Positions 24,628 to 36,712 of a DNA stretch of 64,000 nucleotides are shown piece after piece. A program made the position numbers and the translations under genes. Position 1 is the stretch's first letter. Every line of letters starts with the position of its first letter. The stretch covers positions 1 to 64,000 of the forward strand of contig JAUCBJ010003286.1 of NCBI GenBank assembly GCA_032718475.1. Reading direction: 5' to 3'. The DNA is from Nemertoderma westbladi. Taxonomy: Eukaryota; Xenacoelomorpha; Nemertodermatida; Nemertodermatidae. The notes below the pieces were generated by a model that saw only the letters and a list, made by a program, of their open reading frames with translations, did no database searches and was not told where the DNA came from.

Positions 24628-26474
24628 AACCGGTAATAGTTTTAATTTTGGAGCATTCAGCTGTTATATGCGTCGATTTCCCCTGGAGCGGGTTGGATTT
24701 TTATGGATATTTATTAAAACTAAAGAAATAACTTACATGCTCTATTAAGTTTGCCAAATTTTCTCGTCTACTAAAAATATTTTGACAAGTGTAACAAACT
24801 GATAGCAAGGAACTTGCAACATCTTAGGAAATGTACTATGAATTTTCAACAGGGATATATTATTTAAACTATTATAGTAATAACTAGTAATGTAGTAAAT
24901 AATAAATAGTTCACGATTGCGATCCCCCCAATCTAGATAACGCTGGGTAGAAAACCATAGATAAAGCTTCCTCTGTGAGACTCGATGGGAAATCGTCCGA
25001 ACTATCGTAATGATGGACTGGACTTGTCACATAATTTAATTCAACCATTTTCCCTGAACTACGATCAGGTTCATAGGCATATTGATACAAAAATGCTGTT
25101 TTGAAATAATAATTAAAAATAATTAACGGATGGTCAGTGAGGTAGAGTGCGCTTATTACTGTACAAACTGATGAATCAGTGATGATTAACTGACCATTGT
25201 TAAATTTGCTTTTGAACTTTTGAACTATACTTTTGGTACTATTTTTGAGACGTGGTTTGAATAAATAATTACATAGCATGAAATATCTATTTCATCTTTA
25301 TTATCTCTATTTTGTAGTTATAAATGGATTTTTAGGTGTTTCCAATTTGGTGGAATTTCGGCGGATGTTAAAATTTAAGCTTAAACTTTATTTTTCCATG
25401 TTTAACAATCCAAACTTACCGGATAGTATAAGACCTTTCGGATTCCGGGTACGTTGCTGTACCTTGAAGGTCTTTAACAGGTTTGAGGATATTCGCTCAT
25501 TCAAGTTTCCCTTTAGTTAGCAAGGATAGTTCGCGAGAAATCTGCAAGATAAATAGGATATCAAATATCCCCAACAAACAATGGCATAAAAATAATTAAT
25601 TAAATAATGAGAAACAAATAGGCCTACATATACAGTATAAAACGCTTCAATGCAGCTGAAATATAAATATTAAATTGTAATAATTATATCACAATAATGA
25701 TAATATATTTTAATTTTACAAACCTCGTTATTTTGACGATTGGTGGACGACTTATTATTTCGAATTTCTTCCAAACACATATTTACCATTATTAGGTACA
25801 TCTCTGAAGCGTTAAGTATCGTATGAGTCGATACTTTAAGTTGTGACAGTAAGGGCAGTACAGTTGTACAATACATACAGTCATATTTATTAGGTGCACT
25901 GCGTATAAGGCAAAGTGATTTCAACTATTAAACAACAGTTCTGCTTCAGTCAGCCAATCACAATGCTGTTATCATGAAAGTTGGTTCATGGTGAAATTGG
26001 CAGACAGGTATAATAATAAAAAAGTACACTACTATTTAAATATGTTACATCATACTTAAAATAAATGGTGAAAAGAAATACGATCAGTGGTGAAATGGCG
26101 ATTTCAGTGGAATATACAGAATATATATATATATAAATTAATTTTATATATTTATAAAGTATATTTATTATATACAAATATACAGATATTTTTATTTTAT
26201 TTCTGAAATATTTTGAGGCAATATAAATCATTTTAAAGAAATCATTCTAGGTATATCTATTAGATGGAGTGGAACAATTTTGCCACACACCATTTAAATG
26301 AAAAACGTCATTAACATGGTGTATTGAATGCTGTTATTCTTTTAATAAAAATGTAGCAAATTATTCATTTTTTTACAGGGTTGTATAGAGTCTATTAGGA
26401 GAAGTGTTCATTGTCATTGACACAATGACTCGGGGCAGCATTCTTCTATAAGTGCATCCCAAGATTTATAACTT
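24628..26474. other. AT-rich non-coding stretch
   Basis: Two minus-strand open frames (24911-25279, 25670-25924) and one plus (25278-25520) look like chance or unrecognised exons. A TA-rich tract lies at 26120-26180. Nothing firm is visible. Confidence 0.3.
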
Positions 26475-26715
26475 TTGTTGGACACAACTTTGTATAAGGA
26501 CATCATCTTCAATGATGTCCTGGTGGGATCAAAAAGGTGACCTCGAGTTGGAAGTCTGTCGCTCTAACATTCCGCTAGGGGCTCGGGTAAAAGGTAGACC
26601 TGAAAATACTACCGGATACCTTGTAGAGTATGTCCGCAATTTAGTCATCATGGCCTCCCAGCGATTTGGTATCATCTGCAGAAAAGTGTACTGGTTCTAC
26701 TGCTGCTCTAAATAA
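26475..26715 (+). pseudogene. Possible LINE 3'-terminal relic
   Basis: The plus strand reads LYKDIIFNDVLVGSKR and then, after stops, short pieces resembling the GSR.VGRP tail that follows the polymerase in some LINEs. It is heavily decayed and short, and could be chance. Confidence 0.3.
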
Positions 26716-28011
26716 TGCTCTATTAAAGAAAGCTTAGATTAAGTTTTAATTAGAGATTAAATAAAGCTATATTCCATGCTACTCATGTCTCTTACGTATC
26801 TTCTTCACCTGGCTTCAAGCATCTCATAAATATGTTTATCTCATAAGTAGATTGGCAACATTGCAATGCCTGTATAATAATAATAGGATGTGGATATAAT
26901 CACCTATATTATATATGTACTGTACATGGCGTCCGGAAAATTGCGACCTGGATAATAATTGCTACCCATTATTTTAGATAAATTTGTTGGGTGGTATCGT
27001 CGGCCAGTGTCGGCCACCCCCCCCCCCCCCCCCCTCACTACCTGGAAACCCGTCAGTGTCTGTCGCCCCCTCCCCGGGGGCCCGACATTTTTCTTTTCAC
27101 TACTAAAATTCAAATAAAAATCCTAATTTTGTAACCAAAAAAGGGATGTTTTGTTGTGTCACTAAGATACTAATACTACTGTATCTTGATATGATTAGGT
27201 ACAAACTCTGTCTAGTACTGTAATTTCTGTACCTACAGAAGCCCACCAACACCAACCATTAGAACAACAACAACTATGCTACAGTAGATGTTCGCGGGCC
27301 CTTCTCACAGAACAAAGCAAGCTGTTCACCACTGTTTCAACCTTGCCGAACTGCTGAGTTCCCCCTGCTGAGCAAATGATATTTCAGAATTTTCATAGAC
27401 TACATGATCAAAACAAAAGCTCAAATGCTCAAACACAGCATGATGTAGTGTTTGAGCACCATCCAATGTGTCTGACATTAAACCGCCCTGATCGTCTGCA
27501 AAGTCAAGTCCGCAAGGTCCGTTCATTCGTACAACAAATTAAAGATGTTCAATTTCATTAAAGATTGGTGAGCGATTAGCCTTTAAACATTAGCCGACAT
27601 AGATGCTCATACCGAATTAATTTTATGTCAAACAGGAAAATGGAAAACTATAATCCAGGCAGGATGAAGAAGAGAGTGGAGGGAAATTCAAAGAGTAGGC
27701 CTAATAAAATGTTTTGTTTATTTTCTAATACTAATGCAGTAACAGTGAACTTCAGGAAACCTGACTGGCTGGCGTATTGCCTACTACAGTACTGCTATGT
27801 TGTGATATGTTGCAATATCACACGTGGGGGTGTTGGTGATTTGAGTGAATATTAATACATAAATTGTATTAATGTGAATGTGTGGGCTGTAGCTGCCTGA
27901 TTGTGAGTTGTGAGAGTGGGCCCCTACTTAGAATTTAGAAAGGGGGTTAAACCTAACATCCCCGTGTTAATTGAATTTTATAAACATATAATTATTTAGG
28001 CCTACTCACTC
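26716..28011. other. Mostly non-coding stretch upstream of the nucleotidase gene
   Basis: Holds a C-run (27018-27034) and the RT relic at 27330-27515 (listed separately). TAGGCCTACTCACTC stands directly before the ATG at 28012. No promoter elements are clear. Confidence 0.3.
27330..27515 (-). pseudogene. Reverse-transcriptase relic
   Basis: The minus strand encodes GLDFADDQGGLMSDTLDGAQ and then FEHLSFCFDHVVYENSE. This aligns with DLDFADDLGVLSESLEGAQ...LEHAASSVGLFINSRK in the LINE copies at 4707 and 14330, so it is an old fragment around the FADD catalytic box. Confidence 0.55.
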
Positions 28012-28635
28012 ATGGCAGTGGATAACCGTGTGATCGTGTTGGTGGATATGGACGGTGTATTGGCCGACTTTGAGAGAAGTTTTCTATCAGAATATCGATC
28101 CATGTATCCCGGAAAACCGTCAGTGGAACTTAAAGACAGAAGGGGATTCTGGATCGATTCACAGTACGAAGAAATACAATCTGGTTTGGGCAAACTTGTT
28201 GATGGTGTTATTAACAGGGTTGGATTTTTCCGTAATCTTCCAATTTATCCCGGTGCTAAAGAAGGTTTAGAGGGTTTGAGGAGTGTGGAGGGTGTTGACG
28301 TGTTCATCTGTACAAGTCCACCTTCGATGTGCAACCCCTGTGTTACGGAAAAATATGAGTGGGTTGAGGCCCATTTGGGGGAGTATTGGTTGTCAAGGGT
28401 TATATTAACTAAAGATAAAACATTAGTATTCGGCGATTTCTTATTGGACGACAAGCCGGATATACATGGTTGCTGTAGCAACCCGTTTTGGCAGCAGATA
28501 CTAGTGGAGCAACCATATAACGATTTCAATTCTTCTCATTTAAAACGTTTCCATTCTTGGACAAAAGACTTCGATTGGCTACAACAGATAATATTGGATA
28601 AACTCTACGAAAAACGTGGCACTGCCTGCTCTTAG
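28012..28635 (+). CDS. NT5C-like: 5'(3')-deoxyribonucleotidase (NT5C/NT5M-like)
   Basis: HAD-superfamily phosphatase that removes the phosphate from dNMPs (preferring dUMP and dTMP in characterised relatives), balancing deoxynucleotide pools in cytosol or mitochondria. The 207-aa protein has the usual length (human NT5C 201 aa). HAD motif I is LVDMDGVLADF with catalytic Asp12 and Asp14, motif II FICTSP (Thr101/Ser102), motif III Lys136 in LTKDKT, and motif IV GDFLLDDKPD with Asp146/Asp147. RRGFW (43-47) and EKYEWVEAHLG (113-123) also match the family. No mitochondrial presequence is obvious, favouring a cytosolic NT5C-type enzyme. The gene is a single exon here, whereas vertebrate homologues have several, so it may be a retrocopy that stayed intact. 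AATAAA signals lie ~400 bp downstream (29023-29036), beyond a MITE inserted in the presumed 3' UTR. Confidence 0.9.
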   Translation: MAVDNRVIVLVDMDGVLADFERSFLSEYRSMYPGKPSVELKDRRGFWIDSQYEEIQSGLGKLVDGVINRVGFFRNLPIYPGAKEGLEGLRSVEGVDVFICTSPPSMCNPCVTEKYEWVEAHLGEYWLSRVILTKDKTLVFGDFLLDDKPDIHGCCSNPFWQQILVEQPYNDFNSSHLKRFHSWTKDFDWLQQIILDKLYEKRGTACS

Positions 28636-28762
28636 TTCATATTTAATATTTCATGAAAGTTTGTAGACTTAGGTTAGATTAATTTTAATTCACTCTGATA
28701 CTGCTGTTCCAAAACCGCAAGTTTCGCTGGATCATTTGTACCTACTGCTACTGGTATAGTAG

Positions 28763-28997
28763 CCCATGTGAAGAATACAAGGTTTTTCATTTTTCGGATT
28801 TTTATTTTATTGGAATTTTATATTTGAAGAATTTGTATTTTTTAATGAGATTTCTCCACATTAAGTGTTTTATATCGTTTTATTCCTTACAGTATTTTAT
28901 AACCCGTACAGATACTTATTCGTTTATTGTTTTGGTTAGATTCAGCCCAGTCTGCAAACTGGGTTTTTAGTAAAAACCTGGTATTCTTCACATTTGG
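28763..28997. mobile_element. MITE-like element, copy B
   Basis: Same family as 547-782: left end CCCATGTGAAGAATAC, right end GGTATTCTTCACAT, and shared interior TTCGTTTATTGTTTTGGTTA. It sits 127 bp downstream of the nucleotidase stop codon, so transcripts may run through it; poly(A) signals follow at 29023-29036. Confidence 0.6.
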
Positions 28998-29410
28998 GTA
29001 AACTGTAAAATGAAATAATATTTATAAATAATAAAATAAAAGCACATTTATGGAATGTTATTTATCTATATTTATCGAATACACAATTTCCTTAGCTCAA
29101 TGATTACTACAGTACAGTAGCTGTACTGCATACTGCCTGATTCGTCAGACTTATCCCACAATCCCACCACTTAACGTTGAGTTGAGCGTGAACCGGGAGA
29201 ATCAACCCGTTACCTCATGCGAGAATTGAAAAATGTCGTTTTAGTTTAGGAGAGTTTTAACGGGGTTCATTATTAGCCAATCAGAGCATTTCATTGCTAG
29301 ACCTCTGATCCTCTGAAACTGACAATTTGCTACAGTAGTAACCTTAGAATTAGCTACCCTTGTTGAAATAATTAAAAAAATTGTTAGTCCCTAGAGCCGT
29401 TTTGAATTTA

Positions 29411-29518
29411 ATCACTCACTCACTCCCACACTCACTCACTCCCACACTCACTCACTCCCACACTCACTCACTCCCACACTCACTCCCCAACTCACTCACT
29501 CCTACACTCACTCACTCT
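29411..29518. repeat. (CACTCACTCCCACACT)n microsatellite
   Basis: A 16-bp unit, CACTCACTCCCACACT, repeated about six times with small changes. Confidence 0.85.
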
Positions 29519-29639
29519 ACATAGGGCAACTGGCCATGCCCCCGCAGCCTACATTGAACTTCAGTCAGTCAAACCGAACCACTGGTGTCACAAATCCTGC
29601 ATCATCCCCCTTTTAACCCCCATATCACCTCAGCCCTTG

Positions 29640-30610
29640 CTTCTCTAGCAAAGAACGGTAAAGAACCGGATTGGACCTCTTTGGAAGCCCTCCACGCCCC
29701 CTATCACCCAGAAAAACTCTCATTCTATTGACCTAGCTTTATATGAGCACTTCCAGTTCCTTTCCTCTACCCCCAGCACTAGGTCTAACGCCCTAGCCAA
29801 CTCGACCTCTCTGCCACACTCTGGAGACTGGCTCCACACTGTTCGTTCTGAGAACTTAGGTCTTCACTTCCTCGATGCCGAGTTTCGGTATTCGGTGTGC
29901 TACTGGCTTGGTATGTGTATGAGCTCCACTGCATCCCCTTGCCCCATTTGTGCCTCGACCTCAGACAGACCCCTACCACGGAGATCACCATGTTGGATGC
30001 AGTGGTGAGAGGGACCGGACGCCCACAGACAGACCCCTACCACGGAGATCACCATGTTGGATGCAGTGGTGAGAGGGACCGGATTGCCCGCCACAACTCA
30101 CTCCGGAACGCTGTATTCTTAGCTGCCCAATCAGCAGCCTTAGCGCCCCGGAGTGAAGTTCCAGGCCTCATCCTAGGTTCCCACAGCCGCCCTGCTGACA
30201 TTTTCATGCCGAACTGGCATCATGGTCACTAAATGGCCCTAGATGTTACAGTGATCCGTAACTGTGTAACTGTAGATGGTGCTGCTGCTGATGCAGGCCA
30301 CACTCAAATCATTGCCAGAGACCGCAAACTTGCTGCTCACTTGGATGAGTGCATGAAATCCGGAGTTGGCTTCACTCCGCTTATTGTTGAAATCTTGGTC
30401 TTGGGGGGTGGGATTCCCACTCATCCTCCACCATCCGTGAGATTGCCAGACTGCAAGGCCTCAGGCGAGGAATCCCGTTAGGGGAAGCCATCCGTCACCT
30501 CTTCCAACGGCTCTCTGTCTGCTTGTGGCGCGGGAACTCTGCCATGTGGTTGCGTAGAATCCCCACCCTCCACCCCTCTGTGGTTGGTGTCCGGTAGTGC
30601 GCAATAGATT
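29640..30610 (+). pseudogene. Retrotransposon C-terminal region, frameshifted
   Basis: Plus-strand frames, switching several times, give a sequence seen in the C-terminal part of a widespread invertebrate retroelement protein: SGDWLHTVRSENLGLHFLDAEFR at the start (29823-29890), NSLRNAVFLAAQSAALAPRSE (from ~30097), SRPADIFMPNWHHG, ALDVTVI (30239), RKLAAHLDECMKSGVGFTPL, and finally LFQRLSVCLWRGNSAMWLRR (~30505-30560). The order and spacing fit the family; indels and a ~60-bp tandem duplication (29960-30019 and 30021-30080) break it. The upstream polymerase part is missing. Confidence 0.6.
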
Positions 30611-30734
30611 GCCCCCATTGCCTGTTGATTCTCCTGCCAGTCTGTCCTGCTGCTATTATACTGTAGCCACTGTTTTATTGTGTCGTGTTATTTTTACATT
30701 TAATCTAATGAAATTATGTCTTACTTGTAAATAA

Positions 30735-30970
30735 AAGCCGAAATCATGGCGGAAATCTTAGCCGAATTCTGTACCGAAAAATATGCCGATTTCTAGATCG
30801 AAAACTTGGCAGAAATCAAAGTTGAAATCTATGCTGAAAACTTGGCAGAAATCTAAGTCGTAATCTTGGCTGAAAAATAAGCTGAAATCTAAAACGTAAT
30901 CTTCGATGAAAAGTAAGCTGAAATCTAAGCCGAAATCTTGACCAAAATTTAAGCAGAAATCGCTGTCGTT
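30735..30970. repeat. Degenerate ~13-bp tandem repeat
   Basis: Loose repeats of GCCGAAATCTT / GCTGAAAACTT type run through the interval with no exact unit conserved. Old, decayed simple array. Confidence 0.6.
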
Positions 30971-32106
30971 AGTGAATTTGGCTTGTAGAGGTACGAATAA
31001 TTTTTCACAACATCGTGCAGATAGTGGGGGGACTTTCGACCAAATAAAAATTCAACCCTGTCCAGGAAAAAATCGATGAAAATAACAGCTGCATACTGCC
31101 AAAACTGTATCCTGTCCTATTGACTTTCGTTTATTGTTTTGGTTAGAAAATAATGTGCTACTGTAACCTGGTCCTTTTCCTTAATTGATAATTTAACAAT
31201 CAGACGAGATATATTATGAGATGGGATTTGCACTGGAATTTGCAATTATTGATATCATTAGAAAATATATGTAATTGTATTTTTTTGTTGTTTAATAGTC
31301 GTCAGGTCGCGTTACCTGTATGATCATAATTCATGTTTTTATTGTAGTTATGGCAACTAAATAATTATTCATTTGTGCTAATAATATTATTATTAACGAT
31401 TTGGCATTATTACTGTAGTTGTTGAGAGATTCAGGGTTGGTTTGGTTAGCCAGATTACTACTAGTGTGTGTGTGTTGAGTTCCAGTTGTTGTAGTTGCAC
31501 CAGATTGGGCACTATGTTGCCCTGACAACAACCACAGAAAAACCTGGCATTATACAGCAGTCCGGGGAACCCTATTGGTCGGTTCATGTAAGTGCCCTGG
31601 TTGGGTTGAACTGAAGGCGCGCTGATAACATTCCCTCTTCTCTCCAAGAATAATACTGAGACCGTTCTTTATTGAACCAATGTTGTTACTTGGCCTTGTT
31701 CTGAAAGAGAGAGGAGTATAGTAGTTACTATACAGCGAGCGATATACAGTATTTATATTTTTATTGGGTTTACGAATTTTATTAACCTAAGTAAATATAT
31801 TAATTGTATATTGAACATATGTATTCAATGTTTTATTGAATTGTTAATTTCACAATTAATTCCAAACTTTATTTCTTTTACATAACCTAAAAACAGAACA
31901 ATTGTATTCTGTAATCTGAATGAATGTTGGGAAGGTACATGTTTCTTCAGTCCAGTAAATTTTTATTGCAACTCAGTTTCCATTCGCCCACCATTTTTTT
32001 ACGCATTTTTATTAAATTTCAGAAAGATTATTGTTTATTATTTTGCACAACAGTTTTGTTATATATTTTTGTCTCGGATTGTTTGTAAACTAATTTTTAA
32101 ATTATA
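30971..32106. other. AT-rich non-coding stretch
   Basis: No gene seen. A (TG)-rich patch lies at 31464-31476, and TTCGTTTATTGTTTTGGTTAGA at 31126 recalls the interior of the MITEs at 547 and 28763, so a decayed copy may be present. Confidence 0.3.
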
Positions 32107-32499
32107 ATGCCCTCCAAATCGAAGAAACAAGGTTCTAAAGCAGTTGCCAAGGGCAAAGTAGCTGCAAAGGGGCGTGGGAGGCCTTCTTCTGCTAAAGGCA
32201 AGGCTAAACCTAAGTTGGTGAAACAGTCTACCATAGCGGCAACTCAGGTTGCTTCAAAGGCAATCCTTGGGAAAGAGAAGAATAAGATTCAAGCAAGTCG
32301 TTCAGCTACCAAAGTAGAGAAAAAAGCTGCTCTTAAAAGAACCAAAACTATGGCTGATACCAAGGCTGAAGCCAACGTTATTCTGGGGGGCCAGTTGGTG
32401 GGGGATTCGAGATCCCAGACGAAAACGTTGAAGAAGGTGGCGGCGAAAGCTGAGAAAAGACCAAAGAAGTCCAAAGGGTCAAAGGGGAAAAAGAAATAA
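32107..32499 (+). CDS. Lysine/alanine-rich basic protein A
   Basis: A 130-aa, very basic protein of unrecognised family. The N-terminus has alternating Lys/Ala/Ser with one AT-hook-like core (AKGRGRPSS, ~21-29), the middle is KQSTIAATQVASKAILGKEK, and the tail is KKVAAKAEKRPKKSKGSKGKKK-like. The composition resembles linker histones and chromatin proteins, so nuclear DNA binding is likely, but no winged-helix domain is visible. From about codon 30 to the stop it is almost identical at DNA level to the gene at 36245, which argues that both are real and maintained. The ATG at 32107 is the first in frame. AATAAA overlaps the stop codon, with another at 32998. Confidence 0.65.
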   Translation: MPSKSKKQGSKAVAKGKVAAKGRGRPSSAKGKAKPKLVKQSTIAATQVASKAILGKEKNKIQASRSATKVEKKAALKRTKTMADTKAEANVILGGQLVGDSRSQTKTLKKVAAKAEKRPKKSKGSKGKKK

Positions 32500-35189
32500 A
32501 CTGATAGATGAAAGATAGGGATTTTAATTTCCTCCTGCCTATATCATACCGAACTACAATAATATATGTCTTTTTGTTTTGTTTTGTTTTATTTTATTTG
32601 TTTGTTGTTTATTTACCTGTAGTTTTAGCTCTACATATAATAACCCATGTTTTGTTTAATGTCACACCAACGCAGAGACCAACTCTATTTGAACTCTGTT
32701 TAGCCATACGGCAGTACCGTACCAACATTTGGTGGACGATGGTGGTCGTAGTTGTTTGTAACTACAGTACAGTCAGACAAGATTAATTAATATTGTAATT
32801 GTAATTCAGGGGAAAAGTTCAACCAAAGCCGTATATTATGACTGTGAATGTGCGGTATTATAGTAGAATGCGTAAACTTTACCAATTCCTTAAAATTGTA
32901 TTTCAGTTGTGTCGATTTCAGTGGTGATTTTATTTACATGGAAATTTCCTCGCCACAAATTTGTAGGTAATTTGTTTTAATTTCATTTTGGGATAACAAT
33001 AAACCGTATCTAAATATACTAGAATTATAGACAATACACTTAAAAATTACCTCAGTCACAAAATCCATTTACGATACAAATAAAATTACAATATAGTAGT
33101 ATAACATAGGGTAATAACTGCGTTTAAAACTTGTTAAATAGATTGCTTGATTCGTTGAATATTGTAATTATATAAACACCTTTTTCATTTCAATTTTCAT
33201 TTTTTCTCCATTAATTTCTTTCTTTTTTTGTGTTTATTCTTAAACTCTGACTGCGAAATAATGTCTGACTTTTCTTCTCTGTAGTTTTTCCAGTACGTCC
33301 CTCCAGTTCGATTTCATGTATTAGTATAATTGTAAATGCAGATTAAAATACATTTTTTAAAAATCACGCAATGAAAAATCATGCATAAATAACTTATATA
33401 CCCGGTAGCCAAGAAATAAAGTAAAGAAAATATAATTGTGTACTAATTAATTGTATATTGACACTTTATATTGCAGTTATTGATGTATATATTTATGATC
33501 AGTTTGTTATAAAATAACAGTTAAAATTTATTCCTGAGATGCCGACCTTTACATATCCCGTAAGGGTTTTTTTTTATGGAATTATTTTCCTATTTCGACG
33601 TATGGGACAGGCCGTAACAGTACAGCTTTACGGTTTTGTAAAACTACTCATTCTGTACCGTACAGTGTACAGTGTATATATAGACATATATATACATTGT
33701 ATATATAGTAGTCTGCACGCACAAGGCATAATTATTTGATTTCGTATTTTAGGGTTATTTGTATATTTATCGCGATTTCATTTTGTATAAATATTCGATG
33801 GTGGACTGACTCCTGAAGTATGTTGGGTATCATTGGTGGTTTGCTCGGTTATATATTAGCTGGTGTTGGCATATTTTCGCGTACCCGCCAATTAGTTACA
33901 TTGTGGGATGTTTATTTAAACTACGAAAAGTTTCGTTTGTCAATAATAATTTATTGTCTAGTTAGTGTGAGACTTTGTTTCTTCAATAAAGATAGGAACT
34001 TATGGCATTTTGTATTATAAAACTCTATTTGCTTGCTATTCGAAACCGTGGACGCAAAATATGTTGGTTTGGATTGTTATATTAACTTTTGATTAATTCC
34101 TCACCCCCAATGTATATATATATATTACTTACAACGATTTATGTTGTGTTGTTTAGTATTTATACCGAGTTGGAATGTTGTACAAATATTATATTTACTT
34201 TCATGTATCTCACTAATAAATAAATGCTTATTCAAATCTAACGCGGGTTGTGATAGGTAAAGGGTGTTTTTTCCTTCCTCGACTTATTGATGTAACAGAC
34301 TATAGACCCACATATGTTTTTGTGTGCCGCTATCACTGCTAATTGTGTACCGTGGTATACCGCCCGTATCAAGATCTCGGTCATAATCTATCTTTCAGTA
34401 AAGATTAAATTAAAAATTTATTTTTTCTGGTATAGATTGTATATGGTTAACTAAAATGGCTCAAGTGGTCCAAACCCAATGGAATACAGGGTTAAAATAA
34501 AGTGTAGTGTGTAGGTGGTGTAGTTAATGGTTTAAATTGTGTGGCGGTATGAAGCTATGCAATGCGGAAATTGAAATATCGGAGTTTAGCGTAAAATGTT
34601 CAAATTGCGTGGTGGCTAGTTTGTTAACGTAATTAATTTGACTCCAGTTTAAAGCATGAGGCGCGGTAAAGAATATTTTGTGATACGGATTTTTTAATTC
34701 TGATATAGAGGCACAAAAAATGATATCAAATTGTGGCATAAAATGTGCCGCATAGGACCTAATATTGCGCCACAAAAACTCTTACAATATAATTATATTG
34801 TAAAGTAGTTAATCACTTAATGTATTTTTAGACTATAGCACGCTCGACCTTTGTATTTAATTGGTTGTATATTAATGCTTACTTTGTTTGTATATTTGAT
34901 ACGCTATACCTCAAAGATGTACTAATGGTTAATTGTACATTGTATTTCAAAATTCCAACAAAACATCCCAATGATGTTTAGAGTTAGGCAACAACAATAT
35001 TCTATTACAACCTGCACTGGAAATAAATTGCCGGACTTTTTGGAAAAAAATATATTTCGGTTTTTTTTAGTTTAACAATGTATTTACGTAAATAAATAAT
35101 TATTTAGTCGGTTAATTTTTTGACAATAATTCATTCCAAAGTGAAACATTTTTATTTTATATTGAGATCCATTAATTTACCTTGAACGC
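32500..35189. other. Long AT-rich intergenic stretch
   Basis: Contains AATAAA at 32998-33003 (possible 3' end of the preceding gene) and T-rich tracts. No protein gene or RNA gene is recognisable; short open frames lack similarity. Confidence 0.3.
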
Positions 35190-35490
35190 AATGCATACGA
35201 TGCATTACATATGTTGGGCCATATACTCCGTTACTGTGGTCTACTGGTTAAACCGGGTATCACCCAACAGAATCAACTTATTAGATTTGAGCACCGACCA
35301 ATACAGCAGGCGATCAACTTGTGCGTATGGTTACCCTGGTGGCGTCACATGAGAGACAAAATTGTTGAGCAGACAAAATTACACATATCAACACAGACAT
35401 GCCTAGGATTCAGGCTTGATAATGTTGGCGATCTGGTAACTGATAGGGAAGTGTTGAGTGTAATCTTTCTGGGAGGTTTGGTGTGATCAT
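35190..35490 (+). pseudogene. Possible LINE C-terminal relic
   Basis: The open frame 35211-35486 reads MLGHILRYCG near its start and DNVGDLVTDREVLSVIF near its end, loosely matching FAGHCFRRED and DADDLANVMGDRELWRCNF of the LINE copies in this window. The match is weak. Confidence 0.3.
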
Positions 35491-36244
35491 GTAAGTATAA
35501 GTTCATCGATCTACATTATCACTGGGGACAAATACTAGTATGTGTCGGTCTGCACTACAGCAGGTACTCCTTTCATTGATTTTGAAATCCCCAGCAGAAA
35601 CTTCATCCATCGTTATTTAAATTCTCATTTTCCACCACTTCAAGTACAGTAACATTGCAAGTGTCAATATTGATGTCTGACTGGTAATTTAACAATTTCT
35701 CGAACACAGCCTTCCATTCATTAACTGATGATTCGGCTTAAACTTTTGAAGATTATGATTTTCGTTGGGCACAGCAGAGCAAATTCGTCAGTGATGTCCA
35801 AATGGGAATGAAGCGGTTACCTCTGATTCTTCCAAAGAAATGACTTTGGAAGATGACCAACTCTTCCGTTCTGAAGTTTACCGCGATGCTTCTATTTATT
35901 CTTCTGAAGATTTCTTGCAGTCCATAATTCCTTAAATTGCAGTAGATGATGATAGAGAATGTTTGATAATTTAATTGCCGTTGATTTTCTGAACTTTTTT
36001 TTTATATCTCCCGAAACTTTACAAATCCATTATTTTCCTTTGGGGTTGGGTGAATTTTCAGATCTATATATAAAATAAACATTGTTCACTTTATGGAATC
36101 CGATATTGTCCACCGAAACCTCAGTTTCCTGAATTTACTGAGAAATAGTTACGGGGTTTGCTTAGGAACTGTTCCCTACTACGCAGATATTTAACGTTAT
36201 TATTTTTACTAAATAGACCATAATAATTAGTAATAATAGCTAAT
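35491..36244. other. Non-coding stretch
   Basis: No recognisable gene or repeat before the ATG at 36245. Confidence 0.3.
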
Positions 36245-36712
36245 ATGTCTTTAAAGAAACAAGGAACAATGGATCTCACTGCAAAGGAAGGCATTAAGTA
36301 TCTCAAAAGATCTGGTAAACACCATCTGTTAAAGATTCAAGGACTGAAGTCGCTATCAGTAGGTGTTGGAGGATCGCAGACTAAGCCGAGTAAGCCTTCA
36401 TTGACTAAAGGCAAAGCCAAACCCAAGTTGGTGAAACAGTCTACCATAGCGGCCACTCAGGTTGCTTCAAACGCAATCCTTGGGAAAGAGAAGAATAAGA
36501 TTCAAGCAAGTCGTTCAGCTACCAAAGTAGAGAAAAAAGCTGCTCTTAAAAGAACCAAAACTATGGCTGATACCAAGGCTGAAGCCAACGTTATTCTGGG
36601 GGGCCAGTTGGTGGGGGATTCGAGATCCCAGACGAAAACGTTGAAGAAGGTAGCGGCGAAAGCTGAGAAAAGACCAAAGAAGTCCAAAGGGTCAAAGGGG
36701 AAAAAAAAATAA
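36245..36712 (+). CDS. Lysine-rich basic protein B (paralogue of 32107-32499)
   Basis: A 155-aa protein. Residues ~55-155 match the C-terminal ~100 residues of protein A with two or three substitutions (Asn for Lys near VASNAILGK; LT for SA just before KGKAKPK). The first ~50 residues differ (TAKEGIKYLKRSGKHHLLKIQGL), apart from the shared KKQG near the start, and lack the AT-hook-like core. The DNA is identical to A over 179 bp (32260-32438), and most remaining differences upstream are synonymous. Similarity stops a few bases after TAA, so flanking and 3' sequences are unrelated. It is on the same strand as A, 3.7 kb away. Function unknown; a chromatin role is inferred from composition only. 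Confidence 0.6.
   Translation: MSLKKQGTMDLTAKEGIKYLKRSGKHHLLKIQGLKSLSVGVGGSQTKPSKPSLTKGKAKPKLVKQSTIAATQVASNAILGKEKNKIQASRSATKVEKKAALKRTKTMADTKAEANVILGGQLVGDSRSQTKTLKKVAAKAEKRPKKSKGSKGKKK

Noticed and set aside
22421-24748. 775-codon open frame with ISGSRLI / LLSRDPD repeats
   Set aside because: It follows from a 21-bp minisatellite whose unit length is a multiple of three. There is no codon bias, start context or homology.
24911-25924. Minus-strand open frames of 122 and 84 codons, possibly two exons of one gene
   Set aside because: No recognisable domain. The donor-like GTTTGT at ~25720 and any acceptor near 25290 were not convincing.
33820-34020. Plus-strand frame with a hydrophobic start (MLGIIGGLLGYILAG)
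   Set aside because: Short, in AT-rich DNA, no similarity; hydrophobic runs arise easily from T-rich sequence.
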